64,000 nt of DNA from Anoplopoma fimbria (GCF_027596085.1 NC_072460.1:13274326-13338325); one strand, 5' to 3'. Positions 14,220 to 28,200 are shown, counted from the stretch's first letter. The notes: generated by a model from the letters alone, not told the origin. Translations and numbers: made by a program.

Positions 14220-14570
14220 CGCTCGTATAAAAATGACGGACCAACCTCTGATTGGTGAATACATCGGGCTCCTGACCAATCACATGTCTCCCTCTGGAAG
14301 GGGAAGCCCGGCGTCAACATTAACTGCCACTTGTTCGTTGTTGTTGATTTGCAATTGGCGCGATTTGTCTTTTCTTATCACTCATGTTTAGTGCGAAGTA
14401 TTATAGAAGGAGCTGCATTTCTCCTTCATTTTGACTATTTTTTTCTCTCTTCTCTTCAGAGACAGAGCGGGGGACCTGATTTTTTTTTTCTATCATATCA
14501 TTGGCTCCTCGGAGTAATACCCAAGCCTGTGTGATATGATCATATCTCACTGAATAGATTCGACATCAAC
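14220..14570 (+). promoter_or_regulatory. erbb3: erbb3 proximal promoter and 5' UTR (predicted)
   Basis: Two CCAAT-type boxes (ATTGG at 14251-14255, CCAAT at 14276-14280) precede the ATG at 14571 by about 300 bases. A TATAAAAA (14226-14233) lies upstream of both CCAAT boxes, which is the wrong order for a classical TATA promoter, so it may not be used. The rest would be 5' UTR, including a T-rich run near 14480. Confidence 0.4.
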
Positions 14571-17500
14571 ATGATCCAGTGGGGAGTCATATTACTGAGT
14601 GTGACATTATCATGGAGGCTACAAACAGCATCATCCCAAACCCATGAAGGTAGGGGAATTCATAATATCTGTTTTAATTTATGTTATTTTATCAGTTGAT
14701 TATTATTATTATCATTTTTGTTATTTAAATTTCCCTGCTTGAATTCACCTGTAATAAGTTACTCCTTAGCATTTGCCTGGCTTGAATTGTCAAAGTTTCT
14801 AGCATGGTATACAACTATATTTTGGTGGAATAGAATAGAATAGAATAGAATAGAGTAAATAACGTGGACGCCATCTGGACTTGTCACAGGTTAAGGGGGC
14901 TACAGTTTATAAACTATAAACCCTCATCCTTAAATTCCTTTGTCTCAAATCACACAATATGTGCTCTCCTCCCTGAGAGCTTTTTTACAGTTGTTACTGG
15001 GCTACAGTCAAGGCCCTTAATGCAGCAATACATCACTTTATATTCTGCTAGTGATGGCTGGCAGCAACATTAATGCCCTGGTGGAGACAAAATAGCTTGC
15101 ATGGCAATGACCCCAGTTGTAAAAATCTTCTGAGAACAATTGGACCCGTTCATGTTGATGTGTGCAATCTGCAGATGATTCTTGGATGAAAATCACCCTT
15201 TTTCTTTTCAAAACAAGATTTAGCTGAGTTTTGTGCATGTTTTGTGCATGCATGAGTTTTAATTGTTGTATTTTTTTTAAGAGACCCATGAAGAAATGAG
15301 TAAGCGGTCGCAGATATGGGATACGCTACAGTCACCTGCCAACGTTCAGTTTTCCATAAAAACCCCACCCGACACCTAAATTGTTGTTTATGGAGGTGAT
15401 CAGCTTAATTTTAGTGTTGCTGCTAGATTTAGCTTTTTACATCTGTTCCCATTAAAGACAGGAAATGCGAGTTGTGTTGACAGCTGCAGGTGTTTTGTCT
15501 TTGCACATAAACAGCCAGCTCCACAGTTTTTGTTGGTCAGTACGAGATAGTGTGCATTTCTCCTTACGTTCATGATATTTCCCTTCCCTCCGCCAGAAAG
15601 TCCTAGTCACACAAGGCCCATTGTCTGTTGGTATGATCTCAGCAACGCAGACCCCTCAGACACACACATACATACGCACATGCACACACATAGAAGCACT
15701 GTCTGTCGCTGCATCACTCTTCGGTCACTGGGACACACTGTCCACATTTATAGTTTTGTCACAATGAGGAACTTTGTCTGAGAAAAGCCCCTCTGCCTTC
15801 ACTCGATCAGCCCCAGGCCTGGACTGCTCCATGTACGAGGGCTACAGCAGGCCTGTTTTTACTGTGCTTCACATCAAACTCTCCAGACTACACAGCAGCA
15901 CACACAGTATCAGGAACACCAAGCCTATAAATATTGCACAAACAATAAAACCCTCGGACTCAAAATAGTCACCCTTTGTTTACCTTCACAGGACCATAGT
16001 AGTGTTTTCGCATATTTTAGCTCCTTTGGTTTTGCCAATAATTATCAGCTGTGTTTTATGTTTTGTGTTATTTGTTTTCAAACATTCCAAGCTGCCATTT
16101 GTTTCCATTCATTTCTGTATAGTCAGCAGACAGCAACTCATAAAACTTGCTTGAATTGTGAAATACATCACAGACTGTATTAATGATTGCCCAAATCACA
16201 TAATAGCTGGACTGTAATGCAGCGCATTATGTTGTTATGATACAGACTTGATGTTCACTGTGGTGGATTAAACAACTCAAAAAAGTTTCTAGAGTCTTCT
16301 AATTTATCTTCAAGCGTTACAGAAATGAATATAAACCAGACAGCAAAATACTTAAGTTTTATTATTTAAATGTGATGTTAAGTGCATGTGATCCTGCAAC
16401 GCATCCAGCCTGGATGTGTGTAAACTCAGCATACAAAAAACACTGACACGGACTAAACCATATAGCAAGTGAAGTGATACATTGACCCAAGGTTCTCTTC
16501 ACAAGTCACTATATCACCCTTTAAACTAGGCAGAGTAATATTTGTCTCTCTTCTCTGTGTGTGTTTGTCAGTGGTGTGTCCTGGTACGCAGAACGGACTG
16601 AGCTCCACAGGTTCTCAGGAGATTCAGTACAACCTAATAAAGGACCGGTATGATGGCTGTGAGATTGTCATGGGAAACCTGGAGATCACTCAGATTGAGA
16701 GTTGCTGGGACTTCTCCTTCCTCAAGGTAACCCCCCTTCTCTCTGCCTTGTCTTTTAACTGATCTCCATGTACAAGGTTTAGAAGTGTGCTCCTCTTCTT
16801 TCCCTCCAGGCAATCCGCGAGGTGACTGGCTATGTCCTCATTGCCATGAACCACTTCCAGGAGATTCCTCTGGGGCAACTACGGGTCATCAGAGGAAACA
16901 GCCTTTATGAGAGACGCTTTGCTCTCTCGGTCTTCTTCAACTACCCCAAGGTCGGATCCAACGGCCTGCGGCAGCTGGGCCTCGCAAATCTGACAGGTAG
17001 AGATGGTTAATCGAGAAAACACAAGCATGGACAAAAGATGTCTTATATGCAAGGTGTGAAATGTGCTTTTCTAAGAGTTGAGGCTAAAACAAAAATGCAG
17101 GTTGTGCTGTGCTGTTCTTCAATGTAACCTTCTTTAAGTTTTGTCCAAAGAAACGAAGATGTTGACATATCTTAAAGCTGACTTCTTAGGTGGTATGAAA
17201 ACAATGTATGGCAAGGAGTGCAGGGACTGAGTTTTGGTCTCCCCTCTTTACTTTTTCCAAATCCTTGACATCCTGGTATAGCCCTTTATCTAAGATCTTT
17301 CTAAGAGGCCTTTTTCATAGAAGATATTCAGACTCGTCTAGCAGGAAAAGCACAGGTGTTACTAATAACTTTAAGGATGGCTCTGTTCTAATCAAGTGTC
17401 CCAGTAAGCCAGGACAGTGTGACCTTGAGCCAGCATGCACCATACCGACAACAAAACGAATGTCAGAAAGAAGTTTTCATGACAAAGCTTTTGTAAAAAG

Positions 17501-20500
17501 AGATGCCAACAATTTCCCCATACGTTATGGGCACAATAGCCCACTGCTCCTAAAATACTTTGAATGGGTTAAATGCAGATATCAAATCTGTACCTGTATG
17601 CATGTGACGATTCTGTGTGAGTCTGTACCTTACAATGATGTGATATGAATCCTAATTAATAAAGTATTCATGGGGTCATGTAGTTTTAGGTACTCTATCG
17701 CCTGTACGTCTTCCCTTGTACCCACTGGTGTACTTCTTTTATATTTAACCCAGTATGTAAATAGTATTTTAATTTGTAATTTGCTGGCTGCAATCTAAAG
17801 TGTTGCTGTAACGTCTGCTAAAGGACATCCTGTCTGCGCTCTCTTCACAGAGATTCTGGAGGGAGGAGTGCAGATTATCAACAACAAGTACCTGAGTTAT
17901 GGCCCCTGGATCTTCTGGCGAGATATCATCAGGGACAATAGTGCTCCAATTGACATCCAGTACAATGGAGAGAGAGGTTGGTGTTGGGTTAGTCCTATTT
18001 CAAATACCCCCAAATGATCTCTTAATTATCTCTCTTATAACTGCCTCTTTTTCCTTTTGTCAGGCCCATGCCACAAATCTTGTGGAGATTACTGCTGGGG
18101 GCCAAATGAGGACCAATGTCAGATCTGTGAGTGCCCAATTGTTCTGTTTCGCAGATTTTCTCTCTGTATTTTCTCTCTCTCCTCCTCTTCCTCCTCCTCC
18201 TTCTTTCTCCTCACTGACTGTCTCTCTTCATAGACAGAAATGCATAGAGACAGAGCAAAAGACACACACACATATGCACATTGGTGACCTCTGCTCAACC
18301 CGTTTCTCCTGTGTGTCACAGTGACTAAGACGGTGTGCGCTCCACAGTGTAATGGTCGCTGTTTTGGGACCAGCCCCAGGGACTGCTGTCACATAGAATG
18401 TGCAGCGGGATGTAAAGGCCCTCTGGATGTGGATTGTTTTGTAAGTACTCCATCTTTGATGAATAGAAAACAAAGGCAGTCTTTGCAAACATTACACCAT
18501 AGGTTTTTCATTCTTCAGTAGCAAAGCAAGCTAAAAATAAATATGTTTTACAACTGTTTTGCTGCCTTTATGTAAAAAAAAAACTTGGTTCAATTGTAAC
18601 ATACAGACTTGAAAGTCAAAGGTTTTAAGGACTTTGCACGCTCTTTTGATTCAATTCCCATCTTCCAATTAATAACTTTTAGCATGCTTACAACTACAAT
18701 GCTCACATGCTGACGATAAGCAGCTATAATGTCAACCATGTTCCCTATCTTACTTTAGCATGTTAGCATATGCTTACTAGCACTAAACACAATGTACATC
18801 TGAGGCTGATGGGAATATCATGAATGACAAATTCAAAATATAATTAGATGAAAAGTCAGAGATCATTCAGGGATAATTTCAGTTAGTACAATAGCTCCAT
18901 CCAATAGTTATTGAGACATTTCATTCAAAGCCAGAAATGTCAACCTGTTGATGGAGTTAGAGCAAGATTTAATATCTATCCATACAATAGTTGTGGTGAT
19001 ATTTCAGTTTGGACCAGTTGAGGGACTGACAGACTTATAAAGTCTTGTATGGTGTTATGTTATTGTATGTTATGGAAAGCAGTTCAAAATTCATATTTAT
19101 ATTATTTTTTTTATAATTTGAGGGAACCATGGTTATACTTGCAGATGATTTCTTTACTTAGTTACCCATCATTTGGGATATACTTGTATGTTTGCTCAAA
19201 TGTGTGTGTGTATGTGCATGTGTTTGTGTAGGCATGTCGTCATTTCAACGACTCTGGAGCCTGTGTGCCCCAGTGTCCCCAGACTTTGATTTATAACAAG
19301 CAGACGTTTCAAATGGAGACCAACCCTAATGCCAAATATCAGTACGGATCCATCTGTGTCTCCCAGTGTCCCAGTGAGTGGCTTGCGTTTGTTTGTGTGC
19401 TTGTATCCTCAACAAATGTTTGTGCAATGTGGAAAATACATTAACTAGCCTTCCTGATATGTGATATGTGATATGTGTCATAGTGTTCTTTTTTTTGTCT
19501 TGCTACTTTTAGCACATTTCGTGGTGGATGGTAGCTCCTGTGTGAGCGTTTGTCCACCAGACAAGATGGAGGTGGAGAGAGACAGCCAGAAGCAGTGTGA
19601 GCTCTGCAGTGGACTCTGCCCAAAAGGTTGCCACTAAATAATAAACTTTCCACTTCTAAAATTGAGTACAGTTGTCATCAAAGCTGATGATGGTGCTTGG
19701 TCTTTCCTGTAGTGTGTGAAGGCACTGGCGCTGAGCATAGACAGACGGTGGACTCCAGCAACATCGACAGCTTCATCAACTGCACCAAGATCCAGGGCAG
19801 CCTTGACTTCCTGGTCACTGGGATTCTTGGGTAAATTGTCTGCCCTGGATGAAGGATCATTGCGTACAGGGGTGTAGAGTCAGCTTGTTCATATTGTGGG
19901 TTTTTATTCTTCATAGAGATGACTTTAAAAACATCCCGCCCCTGGATGCCAAAAAGCTGGAAGTGTTTCGCACCGTCAGAGAAATAACAGGTTTGTATAA
20001 ACTTTGTTGCTTCTTATAATCGATCACAATTCTTGGTTAAGGTTATGCAAGTTATAGCAGACTTAACTTGTAATTGCAAATAATACTTTACATTTTTTTC
20101 AAAGCACACTGGTAGGTTTTCAATTCAAACCCTAGTGACAATAGTTTGAATACATTTTTAGTATATTGTGATTATTTGTCTATGCAGCTCAGCATTCTTG
20201 CCAAAGTTACATTCAGTGACTTGGTTATAAAGCTGTTTTAAAATAAATACAATCAAGAGTAATAAGTCTTGGATACATGACAGAAGAGTGTGTTGCTGTT
20301 CACCTATCACCTATCATCATTGAATATGCAATTAATGGCCTTAAAAAAATCTAAATACCTTTGCAGTCTTTATGTTTTCATGTTATCACTGTGTTTGATT
20401 GTCAGATATCCTAAACATCCAGTCGTGGCCCAAAGAACTGAATGATCTGTCTGTATTTTCGAGTCTTACAACCATTCAAGGGAGGTCTCTCTACAAGTAA

Positions 20501-23500
20501 GGCTTGTTTAAACACACTGATGTGCATGTTTGTTAATGTGTGAGTTGGAGCCCAGAGGATATTGATGTAAATCAGTTTAAGACAATTAATTAACCAGATA
20601 AAACAAATATATCAACAAGATCTTATTATATATGGAGATAGTACATATTTAAACAGTATTTAAGCTGTTAAAATGTAATCTTACTGACATTAAACATGCT
20701 GAATATTGCTGTATTACACGTTAAGTGTGTTGTATAACCATGTGTCATTGCTACTCTCTCTCTCTCTACGCTCCCCTCACTGCTCTAAGCTGCCCATGAA
20801 TATATAAATACATATATTTACATAAATATTTCTCCAGCTTACTTAAATGTTTTTATTTCTTTGTTTCTTCTTGTCTGTGTCCCCTCTGCCCTCCAACCTT
20901 TCACCCAAAGGCGTTTTTCTCTGATGGTGATGCATATCCACACTCTTACCTCACTGGGCCTGCGCTCTCTCCGGGAGATCAGTGATGGCAGTGTGTACAT
21001 CAGTCAGAATGCCGACCTCTGTTACCACCACACGGTAAACTGGTTGAAGTTGTTCAGGGGCGGCAGAATTCAAATCAACATCTTCAATAGCAACAGGCCG
21101 CTGGAGGAGTGTGGTGAGACAAGACAGAAAGAACCTATCTATAATCCAAATTAAACATGTTATCGTTTGTTATTCTTTGAGCTGAACAAACTATCCTATA
21201 CACATCACAAAAAATAATTCCACATACATTATCTTCACCAGTTTCCTGATCATTTCCTCACATTGTTGTGTGTGCAGTTGCAGAGGGCCATGTGTGTGAC
21301 CAGCTGTGTTCAGACTCAGGTTGCTGGGGCCCGGGGCCCGACCAGTGTCTCTCCTGTAGGAACTACAGCCGCGACGGCACATGTGTGGGCAGCTGTAATT
21401 TCCACACTGGGTCAGTAGATACTTGTGTGTGTTGATATTCTTACTGGTGTTGTTTGTGTGTTAAAAGTATTGATTTTATCTGACCATATATTTATTTTAA
21501 TATTGTATCCCCAGAGCTCCAAGGGAATTTGCAGGACCTGATGGCGAGTGTGTTGCCTGTCATCAAGAGTGCAAGCCTCAGACTGGGACCACCAGCTGTA
21601 CTGCACCGGTAATCACTGTGTTTCATAGCACACTGTGGCCAAACGTCTTTGTATGAATTTGGACTTGCATTTGGCTATTAATAGCAAAACACTCCTAAAA
21701 TACCTCCTAGTACACTGGATTTTTTTTTTTTCATATTTTTTTTTATAGTTTTACTCTGTCTTCCAATCTCTTAACCCCAAAACCTTCATAGATTAATGTT
21801 AATACTGTCTAGACATGAGTTAATATTTCCCCTGCATTAGAAGAAAATAGCAATGATCACTAACTAAATTACTGAAAGAAATTTGATCTGTGTCTCTCAC
21901 ACAACTTTGTTCCTTTGATGATCTTGTGACACCTTCTGTCTAATTTAAAACTTAACAAAACATCTCAACAAAAAGCTAAAAAAAAAAGCTCTTTTCCATT
22001 AAGAAATTTGTATCGACTCTCTGCCACTTCCTGCCCGTTATATTTCAAATCATATGTAGTAACTAATGGTCTAAATCATTTATTCTGTGTCTCTGTTCAT
22101 TGCAGGTTTCAATGCCTCACCAGAGAGTTATACATAATTATGGTGTGTCTCTTCTCTCATATGTGTCTTCCTCCGTCCCTTTCATTGTAAGGGTGCAAAC
22201 AAGTGTATTGCATGCGCCAACCTTCGAGACGGTCCTTACTGCATGTCCTCTTGTCCCACTGGGGTAAATGATGGACAGAGAGGACTGATCTTCAAATACC
22301 CCAACAGGGAAGGTCACTGTGAACCATGTCACCTTAACTGCACACAGGGGTGAGACTCGATCCAAATTATGTGTGTGTATTTTCATGTGTCCATCCGTGG
22401 ATGTGTAACAATTATCAAATCAATGATGTGTTCATCCGTTACAGATGCTCAGGCCCAGGATTAAATGATTGTTTAGAGGCCGCTAGACTTGCAGTTAGCA
22501 GGTGAGTGTTTCCCCCTGCTGGTGAATATAAAACCCTACACTGCAATGTGTGTGATCCATCCACAACTCAATACACATGACACAGGGTTAGTGTTGCAAA
22601 TTGACCAATTGAGACACCAATTAACTTCACAAACTACCCACTTGAACCTCTCTTTTTCTTTTGAGAAATTACATTTAGTCAGACCTGCATAAAGAAAACT
22701 AGACATATAAGTATCATACAAAATAAAAAACAAAGATGTATTTCAGATCATATTAGGAAAATTACCCTTTTTGCGTCTGTCCCGTCTTCCGTCTTCCCTG
22801 CTCAACAGAGCAGAGTTAACACTCAATATCTGCAGTTATGTGCTTCATTACCAATAGTTCTTCATACAGTAACAATATTTGTTAAATCGACACTTTAACA
22901 AATAGCAAGGATTTGACAAATAAACTGTTACCCCGGTTGGACTTTTTTAGTTTCACTTAATGTTTCTGAGATTGTGAATCTGACATTTTCACCTTAAATC
23001 CCCACATTAGCATATCTCTCTGCTTCCCTCTGCAGTGGTCAGATCACAGGCATAGCTTTAGGTGTACCGGCTGGCTTGATATTATGCCTGGTGTTGTTTT
23101 TCCTGGGCGTGCTGTACCGCAGAGGCTTGGCCATCCGCCGCAAGAGAGCCATGAGGCGGTACCTGGAGAGCGGAGAGGTGAGACTTTAGAGACCATCCAA
23201 CCTCATGAGCTGCATTTGACTGCTACATGCATTTGTTTTTGGAGAGAAAAAAATAATCTGGGATTTCTTGGCAGAGCTTTGAGCCACTTGGTCCCGGAGA
23301 GAAAGGCACCAAGGTTCATGCCCGCATCCTGAGGCCTTCAGAGCTGAAAAAAATCAAAGCTCTTGGCTTGGGAGTTTTTGGCACAGTGCACAAGGTATTT
23401 ATGAACCTTATTGTCTTCGTGCACATCCACTGATAATCCACTGAATTATGTGCCATTAGAATTTTAGAAGACTGATACACATTTCACAGATTCATGTAAA

Positions 23501-26500
23501 CTGATTTGAATGCTGCTGTGCATTTATTTGTGTTTAAGGGTGTTTGGACTCCGGAGAGAGAGACTGTGAAGATCCCTGTGGCCATTAAAACCATTCAGGA
23601 TAGCTCAGGCCGACAGACCTTCACTGAGATCACTGATGTGAGAATCAGAGCTTCTTACGCTCCTGAAAGAAGTTATAGCATTACAGAAATAGCAATTAAT
23701 GTCACATATGTAAATACATTTCATACAAAATGCAATGTATCATAACAGTGTCAGAAAAGTAAGCAGTGTTTTTGCTCTCTGTGTAGCATATGCTGTCCAT
23801 GGGCAGCCTGGACCATCCCTACATCGTTAGGCTGCTGGGCATCTGTCCAGGTCCCAGTCTGCAACTGGTGACCCAGCTTAGTTCACAGGGCTCCTTACTG
23901 GAGCACATCAGGCATCACAAGAACAGCCTGGACCCCCAGCGCCTGCTCAACTGGTGTGTGCAGATTGCGAAAGTAAGTCCCACATGAGCTACAGACTTTT
24001 TCTGACTAACCACATGTTTTTAAATATATATATAGGGTATATACTGTATGTATGTTTGTGTCTCAGGGTATGTACTATCTGGAGGAGCACTGCATGGTCC
24101 ATAGGAACCTGGCTGCCCGTAACATCCTACTAAAGAACGACTACCAGGTCCAGATTTCTGACTACGGTGTCGCAGACCTCCTTTATCCCGATGACAAGAA
24201 ATACGTCTACACTGACACCAAGGTTATTATGACTCATTCAATAAGTCAAAGTTCAGAAGTTTTAACTGTCTCCTCCAGTGATGGAAACACACCGATCTGT
24301 ATGTCATGTCTGCAATTTGTCTCTTAATCCAGACACCAATAAAATGGATGTCACTGGAAAGCATCCTGTTTCGAAGATACACCCATCAAAGTGACGTTTG
24401 GAGTTATGGTGAGTGCGTCATGTTATCCAGCACTAATAAAATAAACGTTCCTCTTGAAAGCTGTCAGGCAGCATTCAAATGCGGCGTCTCTCTTCCCGGA
24501 CAGGGGTGACAGTGTGGGAGATGATGTCATTCGGGGCAGAGCCGTATGCATCTGTGCAGCCGCAGGAGGTGCCGAGTCTGCTGGAGAAGGGCGAACGACT
24601 GTCACAGCCCCACATCTGTACCATAGACGTCTACATGGTCATGGTTAAATGTGAGTATGATGAAACATCACAACTAGTATGCACAAACACAAAGATATTA
24701 TCTGACATGTTTTACTTTATCTCTTTAGGCTGGATGATTGATGAAAATATAAGGCCGACCTTCAAAGAGCTGGCCAGTGACTTTACTCGCATGGCAAGAG
24801 ACCCACCCAGATATCTTGTCATCAAGGTGAGGCTATCATCGTCATTTATTCTAAAGCTAAGTCCACTGGCTGTTCACTTAGACTTTAACACTATGCTTCT
24901 ATGTATTTCTGTAGTCGGAGGGGGGAGAAGCCACCTCAGTCGAGATCCATCGAAGAGAATCAGAGCGAGGGCTTCTGCAGGCAGATTTGGAAGACCAACA
25001 CGAGGAAGGACTGGAGGATGGTTTTACTACTCCTCCTCTCCAACACTCTCCATCTTGGAGTCTGTCTCGTTCACGGATTAATTCTTACAGGGTAATGAGA
25101 TACATCTTAGATTTTAGACTCTTTTTGGACTATTGTGAGTAGATCAGAGGCAAAGAAAACGGGCACATAACACTTTTTTCTTCCCTGGTTTGTAGAGTGG
25201 TTCCTCTCAGGCTGGACCCATTGGATACCTGCCAATGAACCCCAGCCCTGTGGACAGTATCCGCCAGGTGATGAAGACTCACAAAATCCCACACATGCAT
25301 GCAAACAAACACATTACCACCCTGTAATTGCACAGGTGATTATGTTTAGCTGTAACTCTGAACAGCCTCTCTTTTTTACTGCTACACTTTTCTAATAGCC
25401 ATATTAAAACCAATATTATGACCGGGCAGTGCCAGTGGGTCATTAGCACATTATAATGTGTCATTCTGGTCCCACTGGTCTCGTTCAAACATTGGATGTA
25501 TTTCTACGAGCCGCTGCATCAGTTAACGTCTCCGTTTTCTCTGTCACAGCTGTGGCTTCAGAGGTCTCGACTGAGCTCGGTGCGGACGCTGCCCGAGAGG
25601 TCAGAGTTGAGGGGGAGTGGCAGAGAGGCAGAGCTGCATGAGGAGGGTTCACGGACTGGGAGTCTCCACAGGGCCAGGTTTGGCTCTGAGAGGGGTACTC
25701 CTCGTATTTCCATTAGCCGGCAAAGGAAGCTCTCATCAGCATCAAGTCCATCCTCGTATAAAGTGTGGACTGCAGAGGAAGAGGAGGAGGTGGACCACTA
25801 TGGCTATGTCCTGGCTGGGTCACCTGTTACTCCACAGAGAGGTAAACTACCAGCACTTTGATGGGGGCATGCTGATTTATCTTATTATGTACTTGACTGT
25901 TTTGGGCATGCTGATTTATCTTATTATGTACTTGACTGTTATGGAAATGATAGTGTAAACAATACATAATCATGGCTTTCCCCTCCCTGATCTTCTTCCT
26001 TCTACACATTCTGTCTTGGCCCACAGTCTGCGGCGTGTCTCATTCTGGGCGAAGAAACTCAAGACTCAAGAATAATCTGTCTCTTGTGGTGATAAATCCC
26101 TCCCAGGAGTATGAAATCATGAGCAAAAAGTCTGGTGCTCCTCTTTGCTCGAACAGCGGCGCCTTATCACAGGCAGATGCCACCACAGTGGCGGTTTGTT
26201 GTAAAACCTCACCCTCACCCTCACCAACCCTCATGGCTCGTTTATCTGTAGAGGACACAGCCCATGTAGAAACTCTAACACCAATAACAGCTGTAAGGAT
26301 TAAGCAAGAAGATGAGGATTGTGAAGGAGGCGTTGCAGAGCAAAGAGACTCCACAGAGAAACATCAGCTCACTGGAGACTCTGATAGTGGGATCAGAGCT
26401 GTGGACGACCAAGGAGAGGCAGCTGAAGGGGTAGGCAGGTATGAATACATGGATATCAGGCGATCCAACTCTATCGAGGGAGAGGATCCAGCCGGGGAGA

Positions 26501-26943
26501 GATGTGGGAGGCAAACATCCTCAAAGAGTGCAACAAAAATAGAGGAAACAGACCAAATAATGGAGGTGTTGAAAAAAGAGCTTGAAGAGAAAGAGGAAAA
26601 GAACCACAACATAAATAAACAACCTGCACTTCAGGGGAATATGAGCGGCATAGTCATGCCTAGGCCAGATGTGCTCACAGCAGGGGGTGAAGCGGTGGAG
26701 GAGTACGAGGAGATGACCAGATTTGGAGTGTTGCCCAGTGGGTGGGAGCAGCCAGACTACCAGAACCTCCCATTGAAGGGGAGGGCTGCTTCTGAGGAGA
26801 TGGGCGGTGACAGGTGTGCAGGGATTGGGGGATACATCAAGGTGTTGGCTGGCATGGGGGAGCCTGGCAACAACACATCATTTGACAACCCAGACTACTG
26901 GCACAGCAGACTGTTCCTCAAGCCAGATGCTGTTCGCACCTAA
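14571..26943 (+). CDS. erbb3: ErbB3 receptor pseudokinase (HER3-like)
   Basis: Twenty-eight coding exons join in frame to 1464 aa: 14571-14649, 16572-16726, 16810-16996, 17851-17976, 18064-18126, 18322-18440, 19232-19373, 19513-19626, 19713-19830, 19917-19990, 20406-20496, 20911-21113, 21278-21410, 21515-21608, 22192-22349, 22445-22501, 23036-23177, 23275-23394, 23539-23637, 23787-23972, 24067-24222, 24333-24408, 24504-24650, 24729-24826, 24915-25091, 25196-25267, 25550-25841, 26027-26943. The product is the neuregulin receptor that signals as a heterodimer, chiefly with ErbB2. Order: signal peptide; L1 (about 27-182); Cys-rich furin-like (183-328); L2 (329-490); Cys-rich IV (491-637); transmembrane segment (about 641-665); kinase-like domain (about 705-975); long tail. 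The ATP lysine is kept (VAIKTI, K742), but the catalytic loop reads HRNLAARN (Asp to Asn834), helix C has His759 for Glu, and DFG reads DYG (852-854). Tail YxxM p85 sites are YLPM, YEIM, YEYM and YEEM. The end is [10 protein letters not shown]. The human protein is 1342 aa; the extra length is in the tail. Teleosts may have a/b copies, which I cannot assign. Confidence 0.97.
14826..14856. repeat. AATAG pentanucleotide repeat
   Basis: About five copies of GAATA in tandem in erbb3 intron 1. Confidence 0.8.
18681..19035. repeat. degenerate interspersed repeat in erbb3 intron 6
   Basis: Text such as 'gcatgttagcatatgctt', 'gaggctgatgggaat' and two diverged copies of 'catccaatagttattgaga' (about 18898 and 18978) match, from memory, a very common percomorph interspersed repeat with repeated internal units. 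It is non-coding. Boundaries are approximate, and the family name must come from a repeat library. Confidence 0.6.
25865..25940. repeat. 39-bp direct tandem duplication in erbb3 intron 27
   Basis: Two tandem units starting 'gggcatgctgatttatctta' at 25865 and 25904, period 39, identical over 37 bases. It lies in the intron between the last two coding exons, well away from both splice sites. Confidence 0.9.
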
Positions 26944-27210
26944 TAATGTGAACTGGGACCGAGACATAGTACCGGTTATGTTAGTACTTGTCATAAATGT
27001 GGGTTGTGGTTGTTTTAAAGTTTTACAGCTTTTATTCTTTGAGCCATCCAATAAACTTTGTAAAATGAAAGAGATCCTAAAAAAGACATCCAATCTATAA
27101 TTTCTTTGTTACATGACAGTACGGTGAGGTGACCATGTTCCATGACAGTGGCACAGTCTTTTTGTACAATTTATTATAATGTGAAGTATTTTATGAATGA
27201 ATAAAATTTG
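26944..27210 (+). other. erbb3: erbb3 3' UTR with poly(A) signals
   Basis: AATAAA at 27050-27055 and again at 27200-27205 follow the stop codon at 26941-26943. Either could end the transcript. Confidence 0.6.
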
Positions 27211-27534
27211 AATATTTTGCAAATATCAAATCACCTGTGTCATTGATTTTTTTTTTATCAGGGTTCCAATTGATATATATTAAGTTTATTTTCTCACCTA
27301 TAGTATGAACTATAGACTGTGTATGGTATGAACAGCCGAAAATGAGATGGAGGCATATGAGCCAAACAAACCATACGAAGAGATAAAAAGGGTGACGCAC
27401 TCGCGCGCGATTTGGTCAGAGGCTGATCAAAGATGATGAGAGAAGTGAAAGATTAACTTCCGCATGTTTCCGTTTTCGTTCAAATTCAGTTTTGTCATGC
27501 GCAAATGGCTTTAACACAACTTGTTTTGTATTAG

Positions 27535-27600
27535 TTAGAATAAGATAAAATAAGATAATCCTTTATTAGTCCCGCAGCGGGGAAATTTACAGGATTACAG
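27535..27600 (-). repeat. retroposon 3' tail fragment (LINE/SINE-type)
   Basis: Read on the minus strand, the stretch gives 'aatttccccgctgcgggac' then 'taataaaggattatctta' with a short degenerate terminal repeat. This is the 3' end type shared by many fish CR1/Rex-like LINEs and their SINEs. No reverse transcriptase frame is present, and the inner boundary (to the right) is uncertain. Confidence 0.5.
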
Positions 27601-28200
27601 CAGCATAGAGGATAGTGCAAACAAGAGACATAGTAAAAAAAAAACAAGATCAAAAATAAGTATTATAAATAAGCAAATGAGCAATATAAAACACAGTAAA
27701 AAACAGTAAAGAATCCACAGTAACTGAAATATATATATATATACAGAAACTATTATAACTATTGTATTGCACAGTGTATTAGTGTCATGTGGTCTACTGG
27801 GAGCAGAATGATTTAGCAAGCCCTTTTGAAATGTCCTGACATTATAGATGCACTAATACACGTATCACAACAAAGTAATATGAACTCTATGACTAGGTTG
27901 ATTCGTAAATTAAATTGTATATCTATGTTTCCATCATTTTCAAATCTTTACCATTTGTATTATTTATACTTGGTCCTTACCAGCGTCTCTGCAACATCCG
28001 CTCACTGTCCTCTTTATTTAATCTGCCAGTTATGTTGGTTTCTGCAAGCCTCGCTGTGAATTGCTCCCCCACGAGCCTTACAGCTATATATCACTATCTT
28101 GTTGACTATGAGAACTCGTTCATGGTCTAATTTTAAAAGCAGATGATATGTTTTAAAAATATCAACCCTGCCTTTTCTGGATGTAATATTCAAAGCATGT
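27600..28200. other. erbb3-pa2g4 intergenic remainder
   Basis: AT-rich DNA with a short (TA)n run near 27729-27742. No gene or clear element seen. Confidence 0.5.

Noticed and set aside
14226..14233. TATAAAAA as the erbb3 TATA box
   Set aside because: It lies upstream of both CCAAT boxes and about 345 bp from the ATG, the wrong order for a usual core promoter. Kept only as a note.
17208..17648. Open frame of 146 codons in erbb3 intron 3
   Set aside because: It lies wholly within an intron between two well-supported exons, has no recognisable domain, and its composition matches flanking intron. It is most likely a chance open frame, perhaps part of an old repeat.
26040..26612. Minus-strand frames of about 80-104 codons opposite erbb3 exon 28
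   Set aside because: They mirror the long final erbb3 exon and show no independent coding signal.
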